Shown here piece by piece: positions 36,994 to 45,642 of a DNA stretch of 64,000 nucleotides. A model generated the notes under the pieces. It was not told the DNA's origin. It saw only the letters and a list, made by a program, of their open reading frames with translations, and ran no database searches. Each line of letters starts with the position of its first letter. Positions within the stretch are counted from its first letter, which is position 1. The DNA comes from Hyphomicrobiales bacterium (GTDB lineage Bacteria > Pseudomonadota > Alphaproteobacteria > Rhizobiales > Beijerinckiaceae), in NCBI GenBank assembly GCA_019247605.1, contig JAFBAS010000074.1, forward strand, positions 1 through 64,000, read 5' to 3'. Made by a program: the position numbers and the translations under genes.

Positions 36994-37743
36994 ATGTCAG
37001 GAAAGAAGTCCGTTTTTCCGTCTCGCCGAGATGCCGTGTTGATCACGAGCGCCGCCTTGGCGGCCACGACGGTCATCGGCAGAAAGCAGGCTCGAGGTGA
37101 CATCATGTCCATCAAACCCACGCCGGAGGATGTGTTCATCGTCGTCGACGTCCAGAATGATTTCCTGCCCGGCGGCGCGCTTGCCGTGAAGAATGGCGAT
37201 CAGGTGATCCAGCCGATCAATGCGCTCGCACGCAAGTTCGGCAATGTGGTGCAGACGCAGGATTGGCACACCAAAGGACATGTTTCTTTCGCCTCGGCCC
37301 ATTCAGGCATGAAGCCCTTCGAAGTGACGAAGCTCGCCTATGGCGATCAGGTGCTTTGGCCCGATCACTGCGTGCAGGGTTCGCAAGGGGCGGCCTTTTC
37401 GGACAGGCTCGATCTGCCGATGGTGCAGCTCGTCATTCGCAAGGGTTATCACCCGAATGTCGACAGTTACTCGGCCTTCGTCGAGGCCGATCACGCAACG
37501 AAAACGGGACTTGCCGGCTATTTGCGAGAACGCGGCATCACGCGCTGCTTCGTCGCGGGGCTCGCCACGGATTTCTGCGTCGCCTGGACAGCCATGGACG
37601 CGACAAAGGCCGGTTTTGACACCTACGTAATCGAAGACGCGAGCCGAGGCATCGACACGCTCGGCTCTCTCGCGGCCGCGACCCGCAACATGGACGCGGC
37701 CGGTGTGAAGCGCATCCAATCGCAGGCAATCCTTGGGGCCTAG
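36994..37743 (+). CDS. pncA: Nicotinamidase PncA with possible twin-arginine leader
   Basis: Isochorismatase-fold amidase of 249 residues in the long form that hydrolyses nicotinamide to nicotinate for NAD salvage. Catalytic Asp is in VVDVQNDFLPGG, Lys in RKGYHPNVDSYSAF and Cys in GLATDFCVAWTA; metal ligands are in QDWHTKGHVSF and the LWPDHCVQG strand. The ATG at 36994, with GGGAGGG six bases upstream, adds a 37-residue leader with SRRDAVLITSAALAAT, like a Tat signal. A second ATG at 37105 has its own GAGGTG at good spacing and gives the ordinary cytosolic protein. Both products may be made. The gene is convergent with a RidA gene. Confidence 0.93.
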   Translation: MSGKKSVFPSRRDAVLITSAALAATTVIGRKQARGDIMSIKPTPEDVFIVVDVQNDFLPGGALAVKNGDQVIQPINALARKFGNVVQTQDWHTKGHVSFASAHSGMKPFEVTKLAYGDQVLWPDHCVQGSQGAAFSDRLDLPMVQLVIRKGYHPNVDSYSAFVEADHATKTGLAGYLRERGITRCFVAGLATDFCVAWTAMDATKAGFDTYVIEDASRGIDTLGSLAAATRNMDAAGVKRIQSQAILGA

Positions 37744-37752
37744 CTCGAGTGC

Positions 37753-37775
37753 GGCAAGGCGATCGTCGCCTTGCC
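37753..37775. terminator. Perfect 10-bp hairpin between convergent genes
   Basis: GGCAAGGCGA, loop TCG, TCGCCTTGCC. It lies in the 36-base gap between the stops of pncA (+) and a RidA gene (-) and probably ends both transcripts. No T-run follows on either strand, so it is not a textbook intrinsic terminator. Confidence 0.6.
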
Positions 37776-37779
37776 CTTG

Positions 37780-38292
37780 CTAGCGCACTTCGACGTCCAT
37801 CCAGCTTTCGAAACAGTGGTTGTTCGCGAGCGACATGACACCGATCGTTGCGCGGCAACCAATGCCGCGCTCCGGCCCGAAGACTTCGGCGAAAAGGTCC
37901 GTCAATCCGCTCGAGATGAGATTCGGGGAAGTGAAGCCAGGTGCGCAGACGACAAAGTTGAGCGTTCTCACGAGGCCCACGACGTTCTCGAGATCGCCCA
38001 CGGCCTGCTTGATCCCGGCAAGACAATTGATTCCCGTCTGGCGCGCGGCCGCATAAGCCTGCTCGACCGTGACCTCGGCGCCGACCCTTCCCGGGTACAG
38101 CGCGCTTCCGTCGGGCAGGTCCGGAACATGGCCGGACAGGACGAGCAGATTTCCCACTCGATGGAAGGGTTTCATCTTCCCGTAATTCTGCCCGTAATAT
38201 TTTTGTGCCGTTCCATGCTCGGGCAGGCCGGCAGCTCCTGCCAGGTTGGGTAGCGCGATTCCCATCTGCTCGAGCTTGCGTTCGACTTCCAT
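37780..38292 (-). CDS. RidA/YjgF family protein
   Basis: Protein of 170 residues, longer than RidA itself (about 128) by an N-terminal segment, in the YjgF/YER057c/UK114 family. LVLSGHVPDLPDG, the central helix AARQTGINCLAGIKQAVGDLENVV and the C-terminal CRATIGVMSLANNHCFESWMDVEV are the family regions; the arginine in GCRATIGV is the residue that binds the carboxylate of 2-aminoacrylate or other imines in RidA. It likely hydrolyses reactive enamines or a related substrate. The length fits the group with PLPNLAGAAG-type N-termini. Stand-alone gene. Confidence 0.9.
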   Translation of the reverse strand: MEVERKLEQMGIALPNLAGAAGLPEHGTAQKYYGQNYGKMKPFHRVGNLLVLSGHVPDLPDGSALYPGRVGAEVTVEQAYAAARQTGINCLAGIKQAVGDLENVVGLVRTLNFVVCAPGFTSPNLISSGLTDLFAEVFGPERGIGCRATIGVMSLANNHCFESWMDVEVR

Positions 38293-38509
38293 CGAGGCTC
38301 TCCATTCTGTCGATCAGAACGCGAATACTTGGCTCGAAGCAAAATACATGACGAGAGCGGAACGCAAAAATCGATACCGCGTCCTCGCAGGCAAAAATGC
38401 ACCCGAAGGTTCGAAAGAAACTCGATCGGGAACACCTTCCCGTGACAGCGCGTCTAGCGGCGATCGGTTTTCTGCGCGTCCCTGACGACTGCGGCGACTT
38501 GCAAAATCC

Positions 38510-39466
38510 TCAGCGGCGCGGGGCCGCGATGCATAAGAGCATCCCGGAGATCACCGCGACCATCCCGACCGCCTCGGTGAGCGAAGCTTTCTCGCCGAGC
38601 CAAAGGAGATCGACGATCGCGGTCACGACCGGGGTGAGCGGCACGAAGAGCGCGGCTTGCATCGGGCCGAGCAGGGCGACCGCACGCGCATAAAGGTAAA
38701 GCGCCACGACGCCGACGAGCACGCCTTGGAAGAGCGCTTGCAGGAGGCTTGCCCACAAGGAGGCATCCCCCAAATGCAGCGGCAAGAAGAAGGCCCAGAG
38801 CGGCACGCTGATCAGCGAAAGGATGGAAATGGCAGCGGCGGCGTTGAGCGAGCTCGCCTTCCAGCGATTGGCGGCAAAGCCGAAGCCCGCCCACATGCAG
38901 CCCGAAAGAGCGAAGAGAAGATCGCCCCGCCAAGCTTCTTCGCGCGCCGGCGCTCCCGCGAACGCCTCGAATGAGAAGAGGAACAGGCCGGCCAGCGTGA
39001 GCGCGAGCGCGCCGAGCTCTCCCCAGGCAGGGCGTTCGCGCATGACGAACAGCGAAAGCAGCATCGCCGTGATCGGGGTGAGACCAGGTCCGATCACCGC
39101 GCTATGGAAGGCGGGCGCGAAAGCCACGCCGCCGACGAGCGCGAGGCTGAACGGCGCGCCGGCGAGGATCGCGAGAAGGGCGGCCCGCGGAAAGCCGAGC
39201 TGGCCGACGGGAAAACGCGGTGCGCTTGCGGCCAGCGGCAAAAGCACGAGCCCTGCGGCGAGAAAGCGAAGCACCGTGACATCGGCCGCGGTCAGCCCGT
39301 CAGCCACGGAAATCTTCGAGACGATCGGTTGGATGCCCCAGATCACGGCGCAGAGCGCGCCATAGCCGAGGCCTTTCCAGGAGCGAGGGCCCCTGATCGC
39401 GGACGATGCCGAGGGCCGCGCCGCAACCTCGCGGCGCCCCGAAGGGCGGGATGTTGAGAGGTTCAT
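38510..39466 (-). CDS. EamA/DMT-family transporter
   Basis: Ten-helix drug/metabolite transporter of 318 residues made of two EamA repeats: CAVIWGIQPIVSKISVADGL opens the first, SGCMWAGFGFAANRWKA the second, with the characteristic endings LTLAGLFLFSFEAF and VGMVAVISGMLLCIA. The start at 39466 (MNLSTSRPSGRR) leaves a 30-residue basic cytoplasmic tail; the frame stays open upstream inside the next gene but that is shadow. Substrate unknown. It begins 11 bases after the stop of the CorC-type gene and may be co-transcribed. Confidence 0.93.
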   Translation of the reverse strand: MNLSTSRPSGRREVAARPSASSAIRGPRSWKGLGYGALCAVIWGIQPIVSKISVADGLTAADVTVLRFLAAGLVLLPLAASAPRFPVGQLGFPRAALLAILAGAPFSLALVGGVAFAPAFHSAVIGPGLTPITAMLLSLFVMRERPAWGELGALALTLAGLFLFSFEAFAGAPAREEAWRGDLLFALSGCMWAGFGFAANRWKASSLNAAAAISILSLISVPLWAFFLPLHLGDASLWASLLQALFQGVLVGVVALYLYARAVALLGPMQAALFVPLTPVVTAIVDLLWLGEKASLTEAVGMVAVISGMLLCIAAPRR

Positions 39467-39477
39467 GACGCTCCTTG

Positions 39478-40785
39478 CTACTCGGCGGCGGCTTGCGACT
39501 TGCCCGTCTGTTTGCCGAGGGGCGTCACGCGAAGCTGGGTGATGCGGTTGCGGTGCTTGCGCATCACTTCGAATCGGTAGCCGTGGAAGGTGAAAGCCTG
39601 GCCGGGATCCGGAATGGTCTGCGCCTCGTGGATGACGAGGCCCGCGACCGTTGTCGCATCCTCGTCGGGCAATCGCCAATCCATGGCCCGATTCACATCG
39701 CGCACCGGCACCGAACCTTCCACGATGATTGCGCCATTGGGTTGAGGTCGCACACCATGAAGCTGCACATCGTGCTCGTCGGAGATGTCGCCTACGATCT
39801 CCTCGAGAATGTCTTCGAGCGTGACGAGGCCCATCACCTCCCCATATTCGTCGACCACGAGCGCCACATGCGCCTTGCGTGCCCGAAACGCCTTCAGCTG
39901 GTCGGCAAGGCTCGTCGTGTCGGGCACGAACCAAGGCTCGGTCGCGATCTTCGTAAAATCGAGCTGCGTGGGATCGCCATGCGCGGCCGCGAGCGCGCGC
40001 AGCACATCCTTGGCGTGCAGGATGCCGACGATGTTCTCCGGGCTATCTCGCCAGATCGGCAGGCGCGTATTGTTGGAGGCAAGAACCTCCTGCAAGATCT
40101 CGGGCGCGGAGAGGCCGACATTGACGCTGTGCATATTGGTGCGATGAACCATCACGTCCGAGACCTCGAGCTCGGAGAGATCGAGGAGGCCGCCGAACAT
40201 GTCGGCCTCGTCCTTCACCACCGCGCCTTCTTCCTCGAGCAGGTCCACGGCGCCCCTGAGCTCCTCGGTCGCGGAGAGGATCGGCTGGTTCTCCTCGATC
40301 CGCACCCCGAAAAGGCGAAGCAGGGCACGAATGAAGGTCTCGATGGCGCTGAGGATGGGTCCGAGAAGCGCCACCGTGATCGCCACCGCGCGCGCCAAGA
40401 GAAGCGCGGTGCGGTCGGGCTTCGCCACGGCGATGGTCTTGGGCAGAACCTCCGCGAAGACGACCACGAGCACGCTCATCGTGGCTGTCGCGTAAAGCAC
40501 GCCGGCATCGCCGAACAAGGCGACGAAGATCGTTGTCGTCAGCGCCGAGGCGCCGATATTGACGATGTTGTTGCCGATGAGCATCGCGCCGATCAGGCGC
40601 TCGCGCGACGCGAGAAGCCGATTGACCAGCCTTGCCGCCGAATTCCCTTGACGTTCGAGCGCCGTCATGCGGGCGCGCGAAGTCGCGGTGAGCGATGTTT
40701 CGCCGGCGGCGAAGAAGGCCGAGAGCACGAGCGAAAAAGTGATGACGAGCACCACCCAGAGGTCGAACACGCCCTCGCTCAACAT
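39478..40785 (-). CDS. CorC/HlyC-type membrane protein (DUF21, CBS pair)
   Basis: Protein of 435 residues with an N-terminal DUF21 membrane domain (about 1-200, including SLVLSAFFAAGETSLTATSRARM), a pair of CBS domains (about 205-340, with VMVHRTNMHSVNVGLSAPE and ALVVDEYGEVMGLVTLEDILEEIVGDI) and a C-terminal CorC_HlyC domain ending near residue 425. Members are CNNM-like magnesium or cobalt transporters or regulators (older name haemolysin). The gene starts nine bases after the aroB stop, so it is in one minus-strand unit aroK-aroB-corC-like, common in Hyphomicrobiales. Confidence 0.94.
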   Translation of the reverse strand: MLSEGVFDLWVVLVITFSLVLSAFFAAGETSLTATSRARMTALERQGNSAARLVNRLLASRERLIGAMLIGNNIVNIGASALTTTIFVALFGDAGVLYATATMSVLVVVFAEVLPKTIAVAKPDRTALLLARAVAITVALLGPILSAIETFIRALLRLFGVRIEENQPILSATEELRGAVDLLEEEGAVVKDEADMFGGLLDLSELEVSDVMVHRTNMHSVNVGLSAPEILQEVLASNNTRLPIWRDSPENIVGILHAKDVLRALAAAHGDPTQLDFTKIATEPWFVPDTTSLADQLKAFRARKAHVALVVDEYGEVMGLVTLEDILEEIVGDISDEHDVQLHGVRPQPNGAIIVEGSVPVRDVNRAMDWRLPDEDATTVAGLVIHEAQTIPDPGQAFTFHGYRFEVMRKHRNRITQLRVTPLGKQTGKSQAAAE

Positions 40786-40794
40786 TGCGAAGCC

Positions 40795-41979
40795 TCAGCC
40801 ATTGGAACGCAGCTCCGCGGCGAGAAAATCGCGCAAGCGCGAAAGCTCGATGCCGCGCTGGATGAAGCTCTTGCCGATGCCACGCGCGAGAATGAAGGTC
40901 GGGGTGCCGTCCTTCACCTTCTTGTCTTGCGCCATCGCGGCGAGCAGAGCGTCGAGCGAGCCCGTGCCCCCGCGAACATGGGCGAGTCGCGACGGAAGAC
41001 CGGCCGCGGCAAGATGCGCTTCGACGCGTCGCGGAGCCTCAGGATCGGCGAGGCCGAGCGCGGTCGAAAAACGAAACGCCATGGCGCAACCGATCGCCAC
41101 GGCCTCACCATGCACCAGGCGGGCGCCGTCATATCCGGTAACCGTCTCAAGCGCGTGGCCGAAGGTGTGACCGAGGTTGAGGAGCGCCCTTTCACCCGTC
41201 TCCGTTTCGTCGAGCGCCACGATCGCCGCCTTGGCCCGGCAGCATTCGGCGATCGCCTCGGCCCGTGCCACACCGCCAGAAAAGATCTCGGCACGCTTCG
41301 CTTCGAGCCACTCGAAGAATTGCGGACGGTCGATAAGTGCGTATTTCACGACCTCCGCGTAGCCAGCGCGAAACTCCCGCGCCGGCAAGCTATCGAGCGC
41401 TCCCATGTCGGCAAGCACGAGCGTGGGTTGATGAAAGGCGCCGATCAAATTCTTGCCAAGCGAAGAATTGATGCCCGTTTTTCCGCCGACCGAGGAATCG
41501 ACTTGCGCCAGAAGCGTCGTCGGCATCTGCACAAGGGCGACGCCGCGTCTGACGGTCGCGGCGGCGAAACCCGCAAGGTCACCGACGACCCCGCCGCCCA
41601 GTGCGATGACGAGATCGTCACGCCCGATCCTTGCCGCAAGGATCGCCTCGCAAACCTGTTCGTAAACCGAAAACGACTTCGAGCGTTCGCCGGGCTTGAT
41701 GCCGATAACGGCGGAACGGATGCCGCACGCGCCGAGCGCCGCCGAGACCTTGTTTGCATAAAGCGGGCCTGTGTTCTCGTCGACTACGATCGCGGCCGCC
41801 TTGGCCTTGGAGACCTGGGCAATGAGGGTGCCTGACCTCTCGAGAAGACCTTCGCCGATGACAATCTCGTAAGCGCGTGTCCCGAGCTCGACCTTCACGG
41901 AAAGGTCAGGCGGCGCCGACGCCGATTCCCCCCTCCGATTTATCTGCGCCGTAAAACCCTCTACCCCCTGCTCGTTCAT
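40795..41979 (-). CDS. aroB: 3-dehydroquinate synthase AroB
   Basis: NAD-dependent cyclase of 394 residues, second step of the shikimate pathway. The nucleotide and substrate motifs are GGGVVGDLAGFAAATVRRG, PTTLLAQVDSSVGGKTGIN and EVVKYALI; zinc ligands are the Glu in the last, the His in LNLGHTFGHALE and the later His in LVHGEAVAIG. An N-terminal extension of about 25 residues precedes the start of homology (LSVKVELGTRAYEIVIG). The start overlaps the aroK stop (ATGA), so the pair is coupled, as usual. Confidence 0.97.
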   Translation of the reverse strand: MNEQGVEGFTAQINRRGESASAPPDLSVKVELGTRAYEIVIGEGLLERSGTLIAQVSKAKAAAIVVDENTGPLYANKVSAALGACGIRSAVIGIKPGERSKSFSVYEQVCEAILAARIGRDDLVIALGGGVVGDLAGFAAATVRRGVALVQMPTTLLAQVDSSVGGKTGINSSLGKNLIGAFHQPTLVLADMGALDSLPAREFRAGYAEVVKYALIDRPQFFEWLEAKRAEIFSGGVARAEAIAECCRAKAAIVALDETETGERALLNLGHTFGHALETVTGYDGARLVHGEAVAIGCAMAFRFSTALGLADPEAPRRVEAHLAAAGLPSRLAHVRGGTGSLDALLAAMAQDKKVKDGTPTFILARGIGKSFIQRGIELSRLRDFLAAELRSNG

Positions 41980-42620
41980 GGTGAAGCCCCCGCCGAAGGA
42001 TGCTTGCGCAAATGCCCCAGGAGAGAGGCGATGAGCGCGCCCACCACCTCCTCATGCGGGCGTTCGCTCGAGTCCACGATGAGGTCGGCGCGGGCATACA
42101 CGGGTTCTCGCAAAGCAAGAAGGCGCGCCACCTGCGCGGCGGGATCGGCCGTGCGAAGCAAGGGGCGATTATTCCGCCGCGCGATACGCTGCATCAGCGT
42201 CGCCGTGTCCGCGCGAAGCCAGACGGAGATGCCCGCCTCGGCTATGGCATCGCGGGTGCGGGCGTCCATGAAAGCTCCGCCTCCGGTCGCGAGCACGCAA
42301 GGGCCTTCGCCGAGAAGTCGCGCAATCACCCGCCGCTCGCCTTCGCGAAAATAAGCCTCGCCATGCCGATCGAAAATTTCGGTGATCGTCATGCCGGCTG
42401 CCGTCTCGATTTCGGCATCCGAATCGACGAAAGGCAAACCGAGCCGCGCCGCGAGGCGCTTGCCGATCGAGGTCTTGCCAGACCCCATCATGCCGACAAG
42501 CGCAATCACGCGCCGGCCGAACTCGGCCCCGAGAAGCGCGCCATCAGCGGCTGCCGCATTCGCGCTTTCGCTCGAAGCGCCGCGCCTCGTCACGTCGTTG
42601 ATGTCGCTCTCGCTCGTCAA
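41976..42620 (-). CDS. aroK: Shikimate kinase AroK
   Basis: P-loop kinase of 214 residues that phosphorylates shikimate. The P-loop is GMMGSGKTSIGKRLA (about residues 44-58), the shikimate site has FVDSDAEIE and the Arg in YFREGERRVI, and the adenine/phosphate region has ATGGGAFMD and WLRADTATLMQRI. An extra N-terminal segment of about 36 residues with low complexity is typical of alphaproteobacterial AroK. It opens the aroK-aroB-corC-like operon and faces a divergent small membrane gene plus xerD. Confidence 0.96.
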   Translation of the reverse strand: MTSESDINDVTRRGASSESANAAAADGALLGAEFGRRVIALVGMMGSGKTSIGKRLAARLGLPFVDSDAEIETAAGMTITEIFDRHGEAYFREGERRVIARLLGEGPCVLATGGGAFMDARTRDAIAEAGISVWLRADTATLMQRIARRNNRPLLRTADPAAQVARLLALREPVYARADLIVDSSERPHEEVVGALIASLLGHLRKHPSAGASP

Positions 42621-42869
42621 TCCTCATCTCCCGACCCGCTGCGGCGCGAGCTGCGGGCAGGCGGTGCTTACCCGATCTATTCTAACAAAGCTCCACAAAC
42701 CTGTCACAGCATCGGTTGTCGCCGAAAGGCGATGGCTTTAGACGAAATTTTGTTCCATTTCCTTGTTTTCTCACCTGTTCCTTCCGCAAACTTCTTTTCA
42801 TTTTTGCGGATGATGCGCGAGCGCTTATGATCATGGACACCGCTCGCGAGCGGTGGGGCGGGAAGATCG

Positions 42870-43013
42870 ATGCCGACACTTTTCAAGCTCATCGGTATTC
42901 TGGTGATGCTCGGCTGCCTGGTGATCGGCGGCATGCTTGCGCTTGTGGCGTTCGTGCGGCCAGAGCATCGCACCATCACGGTCACCGTGCCCTTGCCGAA
43001 GCCGAAATCATGA
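42870..43013 (+). CDS. Small single-TM protein between aroK and xerD
   Basis: Membrane protein of 47 residues: a short N-terminus MPTLFKLI, one hydrophobic helix (about 8-30, GILVMLGCLVIGGMLALVAF), then VRPEHRTITVTVPLPKPKS. The stop overlaps the xerD start (ATGA at 43010), which is strong evidence that it is translated. I recall similar tiny proteins with a VEPTPREMTVTIP-like tail at this place upstream of xerD in other Hyphomicrobiales, often mislabelled histidine kinase. Function unknown. A GGAAG sits a few bases before the ATG. Confidence 0.75.
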   Translation: MPTLFKLIGILVMLGCLVIGGMLALVAFVRPEHRTITVTVPLPKPKS

Positions 43014-44056
43014 GCGCGCTCATCGACTTCCTCGCCATGTTGTCGGCCGAGCGCGGCAGCGCCAAGAACTCCCTTGTTGCTTATGAACGCGACATCGAGG
43101 ATTACCTTGTTTTCCTGAACGGCCGAGGCGCCGATGAGATGAGCGCGACGAGCGCGGACATCCGAGCCTTCCTGGCCCGGCTCACCGAACGTGGCTTCAA
43201 GCCGTCCTCGAGCGCGAGGCGGCTGTCGGTGCTACGCCAATTCCATGGCTTCCTCAGGACCGAGGGCATGCGAAGCGACGATCCCTCCGCAATGATCTCG
43301 GGACCGAAGCTCGGTCGCGCCCTGCCCAAGACGCTTTCCGTCGCCGAAGTCGATCGGCTTTTGGCTGGCGCGACCGAAGGCATCACGGACGCGCAGAGGC
43401 CGTACGGTGAACGATTGCGTGCCGCGCGCCTTTCCTGCCTTCTCGAGCTCCTCTACGCGACGGGCCTGCGGGTCTCCGAGCTCGTCGGCTTGCCGCGTTC
43501 GGCGGCAGCGGCGCAAGAAGCGCTGATCGTCAAGGGCAAGGGCGGAAAGGAGCGGCTAGTGCCGCTCAATGGCGCGGCGAAACAAGCGATGGCAGCCTAT
43601 TTGGCGCTTGCCGATGAAATTCGCGAAGCGGCCGTGACGGGAATTTCGGGCAAAAAGCCGAGGCGGACGCCAGCCGAACCGGAAGCATCGCAACGGTGCG
43701 GGAAACGCGCCTCGCCGGCAAAGGCTGCACGCGAAAGGGCGAACCGCTACCTCTTCCCGGCAGACAGCGCCTCCGGCCATCTTCCCCGCCAGGTTTTCGC
43801 GCGCGAACTGAAGGCACTCGCCGCGAGACTTGGAATCGAAGCGCGGCGCGTCAGCCCTCATGTGCTGCGCCATGCCTTCGCGAGCCACCTGCTGCAGAAC
43901 GGCGCGGATTTGCGCGTCGTGCAGGTGCTCTTGGGCCATTCCGACATCGCGACCACTCAAATCTACACGCATCTACTCGATGAGCGCGTCATCTCGATGG
44001 TGCGCGACCTGCATCCTCTGGGGGATGTCGACGAAAAACAGGGTGAGACTTCATGA
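43010..44056 (+). CDS. xerD: Site-specific tyrosine recombinase XerD
   Basis: Recombinase of 348 residues that with XerC resolves chromosome dimers at dif. Catalytic residues appear in ATGLRVSELVGL (first Arg), KGKGGKERLVPL (Lys), HVLRHAFASHLLQNGADL (His-x-x-Arg), LGHSDIATTQIYTHL (second His and the nucleophile Tyr). The N-terminal core-binding domain begins DFLAMLSAERGSAKNSL. An insert of about 35 residues, basic and unordered (KKPRRTPAEP region), between the Lys and His motifs makes it longer than E. coli XerD (298). The start MSALIDFLA is set by the ATGA overlap. Confidence 0.95.
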   Translation: MSALIDFLAMLSAERGSAKNSLVAYERDIEDYLVFLNGRGADEMSATSADIRAFLARLTERGFKPSSSARRLSVLRQFHGFLRTEGMRSDDPSAMISGPKLGRALPKTLSVAEVDRLLAGATEGITDAQRPYGERLRAARLSCLLELLYATGLRVSELVGLPRSAAAAQEALIVKGKGGKERLVPLNGAAKQAMAAYLALADEIREAAVTGISGKKPRRTPAEPEASQRCGKRASPAKAARERANRYLFPADSASGHLPRQVFARELKALAARLGIEARRVSPHVLRHAFASHLLQNGADLRVVQVLLGHSDIATTQIYTHLLDERVISMVRDLHPLGDVDEKQGETS

Positions 44057-44907
44057 CGCTTGCCACGAACGGCGCAAACTCCGCCCAGATCGAGCATTGG
44101 AACGGGCCGGCCGGCGAGACCTGGGTGCGGCTGCAAGCGCGGCTCGATGCACAATTGGCGCCGCTCGGGCGCCTCGCGATGGATCGTGCCGCGATTCGCC
44201 CCGGCGAGGCCGTTCTCGATGTGGGATGCGGCACGGGCGAGACGACGCTCGAGCTCTCTCGACGCGTTGGTGAAAGCGGCAAAGTCCTCGGCGTCGATGT
44301 CTCGCGTCCGATGCTTTCGCTTGCCCGTCAGCGGCTCGAAGCGGCTGGCCTTTCCCAAACCCGCTTCGAGGAGGGCGACGCACAAAGCCATGACTTTGCG
44401 CGAGGCGGTTTCGACCTCGTCTTTTCCCGGTTCGGCGTCATGTTTTTTGCCGATCCGGTGGCGGCGTTCAGGAATCTGCGCGCCGCGCTCACAAAGAAAG
44501 GACGCCTGGTCTTCGTCACTTGGCGGCCGGCCGCTGAAAACCCCTGGGTGTCCGTGCCGATGACGGCCGCTTTCCAGCACATACCCCAGCCGCCTCCGCC
44601 TCCACCCGGCGGACCTGGCGAATTCTCTTTCGCGCAGCGTGATCGGGTGTACCAGATTCTCACGGGAGCGGGCTACAAGGACATCACCATCGAGCCTGAG
44701 GACCGGCTCATCGGTGGTGCGAACCTGGACGTGACGGTCGATACCACGCTAGCGATGGGGCCGGTCGCCGCCGCCTTGAGAGAGGCCGATCCGGCAAAGC
44801 GTGAGCCGGTTGCCTGCGCGGTCCGTCAGGCTTTCACACCTTATGACGGAAGCGAAGGCGTGCGGCTTGGCGCGGGTGTGTGGGTCGTGCGGGCGAAGAG
44901 GGGATAG
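44053..44907 (+). CDS. Class I SAM-dependent methyltransferase
   Basis: Methyltransferase of 284 residues. The SAM site is VLDVGCGTGETTLEL (about 56-70), followed by VLGVDVSRPMLSLARQR, the acidic EEGDAQSHDF and DLVFSRFGVMFFADP, which is the UbiE/MenG-like arrangement. A proline run (QPPPPPPGG) near residue 180 is in the substrate-binding part. The start overlaps the xerD stop by four bases. What it methylates is not known. It converges on metW, and a heptamer-repeat hairpin lies between them. Confidence 0.92.
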   Translation: MTLATNGANSAQIEHWNGPAGETWVRLQARLDAQLAPLGRLAMDRAAIRPGEAVLDVGCGTGETTLELSRRVGESGKVLGVDVSRPMLSLARQRLEAAGLSQTRFEEGDAQSHDFARGGFDLVFSRFGVMFFADPVAAFRNLRAALTKKGRLVFVTWRPAAENPWVSVPMTAAFQHIPQPPPPPPGGPGEFSFAQRDRVYQILTGAGYKDITIEPEDRLIGGANLDVTVDTTLAMGPVAAALREADPAKREPVACAVRQAFTPYDGSEGVRLGAGVWVVRAKRG

Positions 44908-44913
44908 TGAGAC

Positions 44914-44992
44914 AAGGTGAAAGGTGAAAGGTGAAAGGTAAATGCCGAAGCTTCGGGGCCATCTTCTCACTTTTCACTTCTCACTGCTCACT
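44914..44992. repeat. Hairpin made of heptamer repeats (AAGGTGA / NNTCACT)
   Basis: Just after the methyltransferase stop, AAGGTGA repeats 3.9 times (44914-44940). After a 12-bp palindrome CCGAAGCTTCGG (44945-44956) come four perfect heptamers of the form NNTCACT (44965-44992), the degenerate inverse of the first arm. It fills the gap between convergent genes. Same architecture as 32839-32952 and near 48917. Confidence 0.8.
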
Positions 44993-45003
44993 CTCGTTGT
45001 TCG

Positions 45004-45642
45004 CTACCCTCTCCGCAACAAGAACACCGCCTGTTGGCCGAAAATGTTCCAGAACCACCAAGGCGCGTCGACGCGCACAGGATGCCCCGCCTGATCGAGG
45101 GCCACCGCTTTCTCGACCCGCGCATTCACCAATTGAGTAAGGGCGACGAAGTCGCGGATCGTGCAAAAATGGATGTTGGGCGTGTCGTACCAGGCTTGGT
45201 TGAGCGTCTCGGTCACCGGCATGCGACCGCGAAAAGCAAGATGCGTCCTGATGCGCCAATGGCCGAAATTCGGGAAGGAAACGATAGCGCGCCTTCCGAT
45301 GCGCAACATGTGCTCGAGCACCGTTTTCGGCGCGAAGGTCGCCTGCAAGGTTTGCGACAAGATCACGTAATCGAATGCATCATCCGGATAGGCGACGAGG
45401 TCGGTGTCCGCGTCGCCCTGAATGACGTGCAGCCCCTTCGCCACGCATTCATTGACGCCGGCCTGCGACAATTCGATGCCCCGCCCGTCGACGCTCCGCC
45501 GCTCCGAAAGCAGCTCTAGGAGCGCGCCGTCGCCGCAGCCGACGTCGAGCACGCGCGAGCCCGGCTGGACCATCTCGGCGACCGTGAGAAGATCGACGCG
45601 CGTCGAGGCGACTTCATTGAGAGAAAGAACGGCCATGTTCAT
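45004..45642 (-). CDS. metW: Methionine biosynthesis protein MetW
   Basis: SAM-methyltransferase-like protein of 212 residues. SAM-binding [15 protein letters not shown] is at about 32-46, followed by [19 protein letters not shown] and the MetW-specific [40 protein letters not shown] (here cited as its parts [10 protein letters not shown] and VSFPNFGHW). In proteobacteria MetW assists MetX in homoserine acylation. The start overlaps the metX stop (ATGA), giving the standard metX-metW pair. Confidence 0.96.
   Translation of the reverse strand: MNMAVLSLNEVASTRVDLLTVAEMVQPGSRVLDVGCGDGALLELLSERRSVDGRGIELSQAGVNECVAKGLHVIQGDADTDLVAYPDDAFDYVILSQTLQATFAPKTVLEHMLRIGRRAIVSFPNFGHWRIRTHLAFRGRMPVTETLNQAWYDTPNIHFCTIRDFVALTQLVNARVEKAVALDQAGHPVRVDAPWWFWNIFGQQAVFLLRRG

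Noticed and set aside
39475-41835. A 786-codon open frame on the plus strand opposite aroB and the CorC-type gene
   Set aside because: It lies exactly antisense to two well-supported genes, is rich in Arg, His and Asp as expected from the reverse of GC-biased codons, and has no domain or ribosome binding site.
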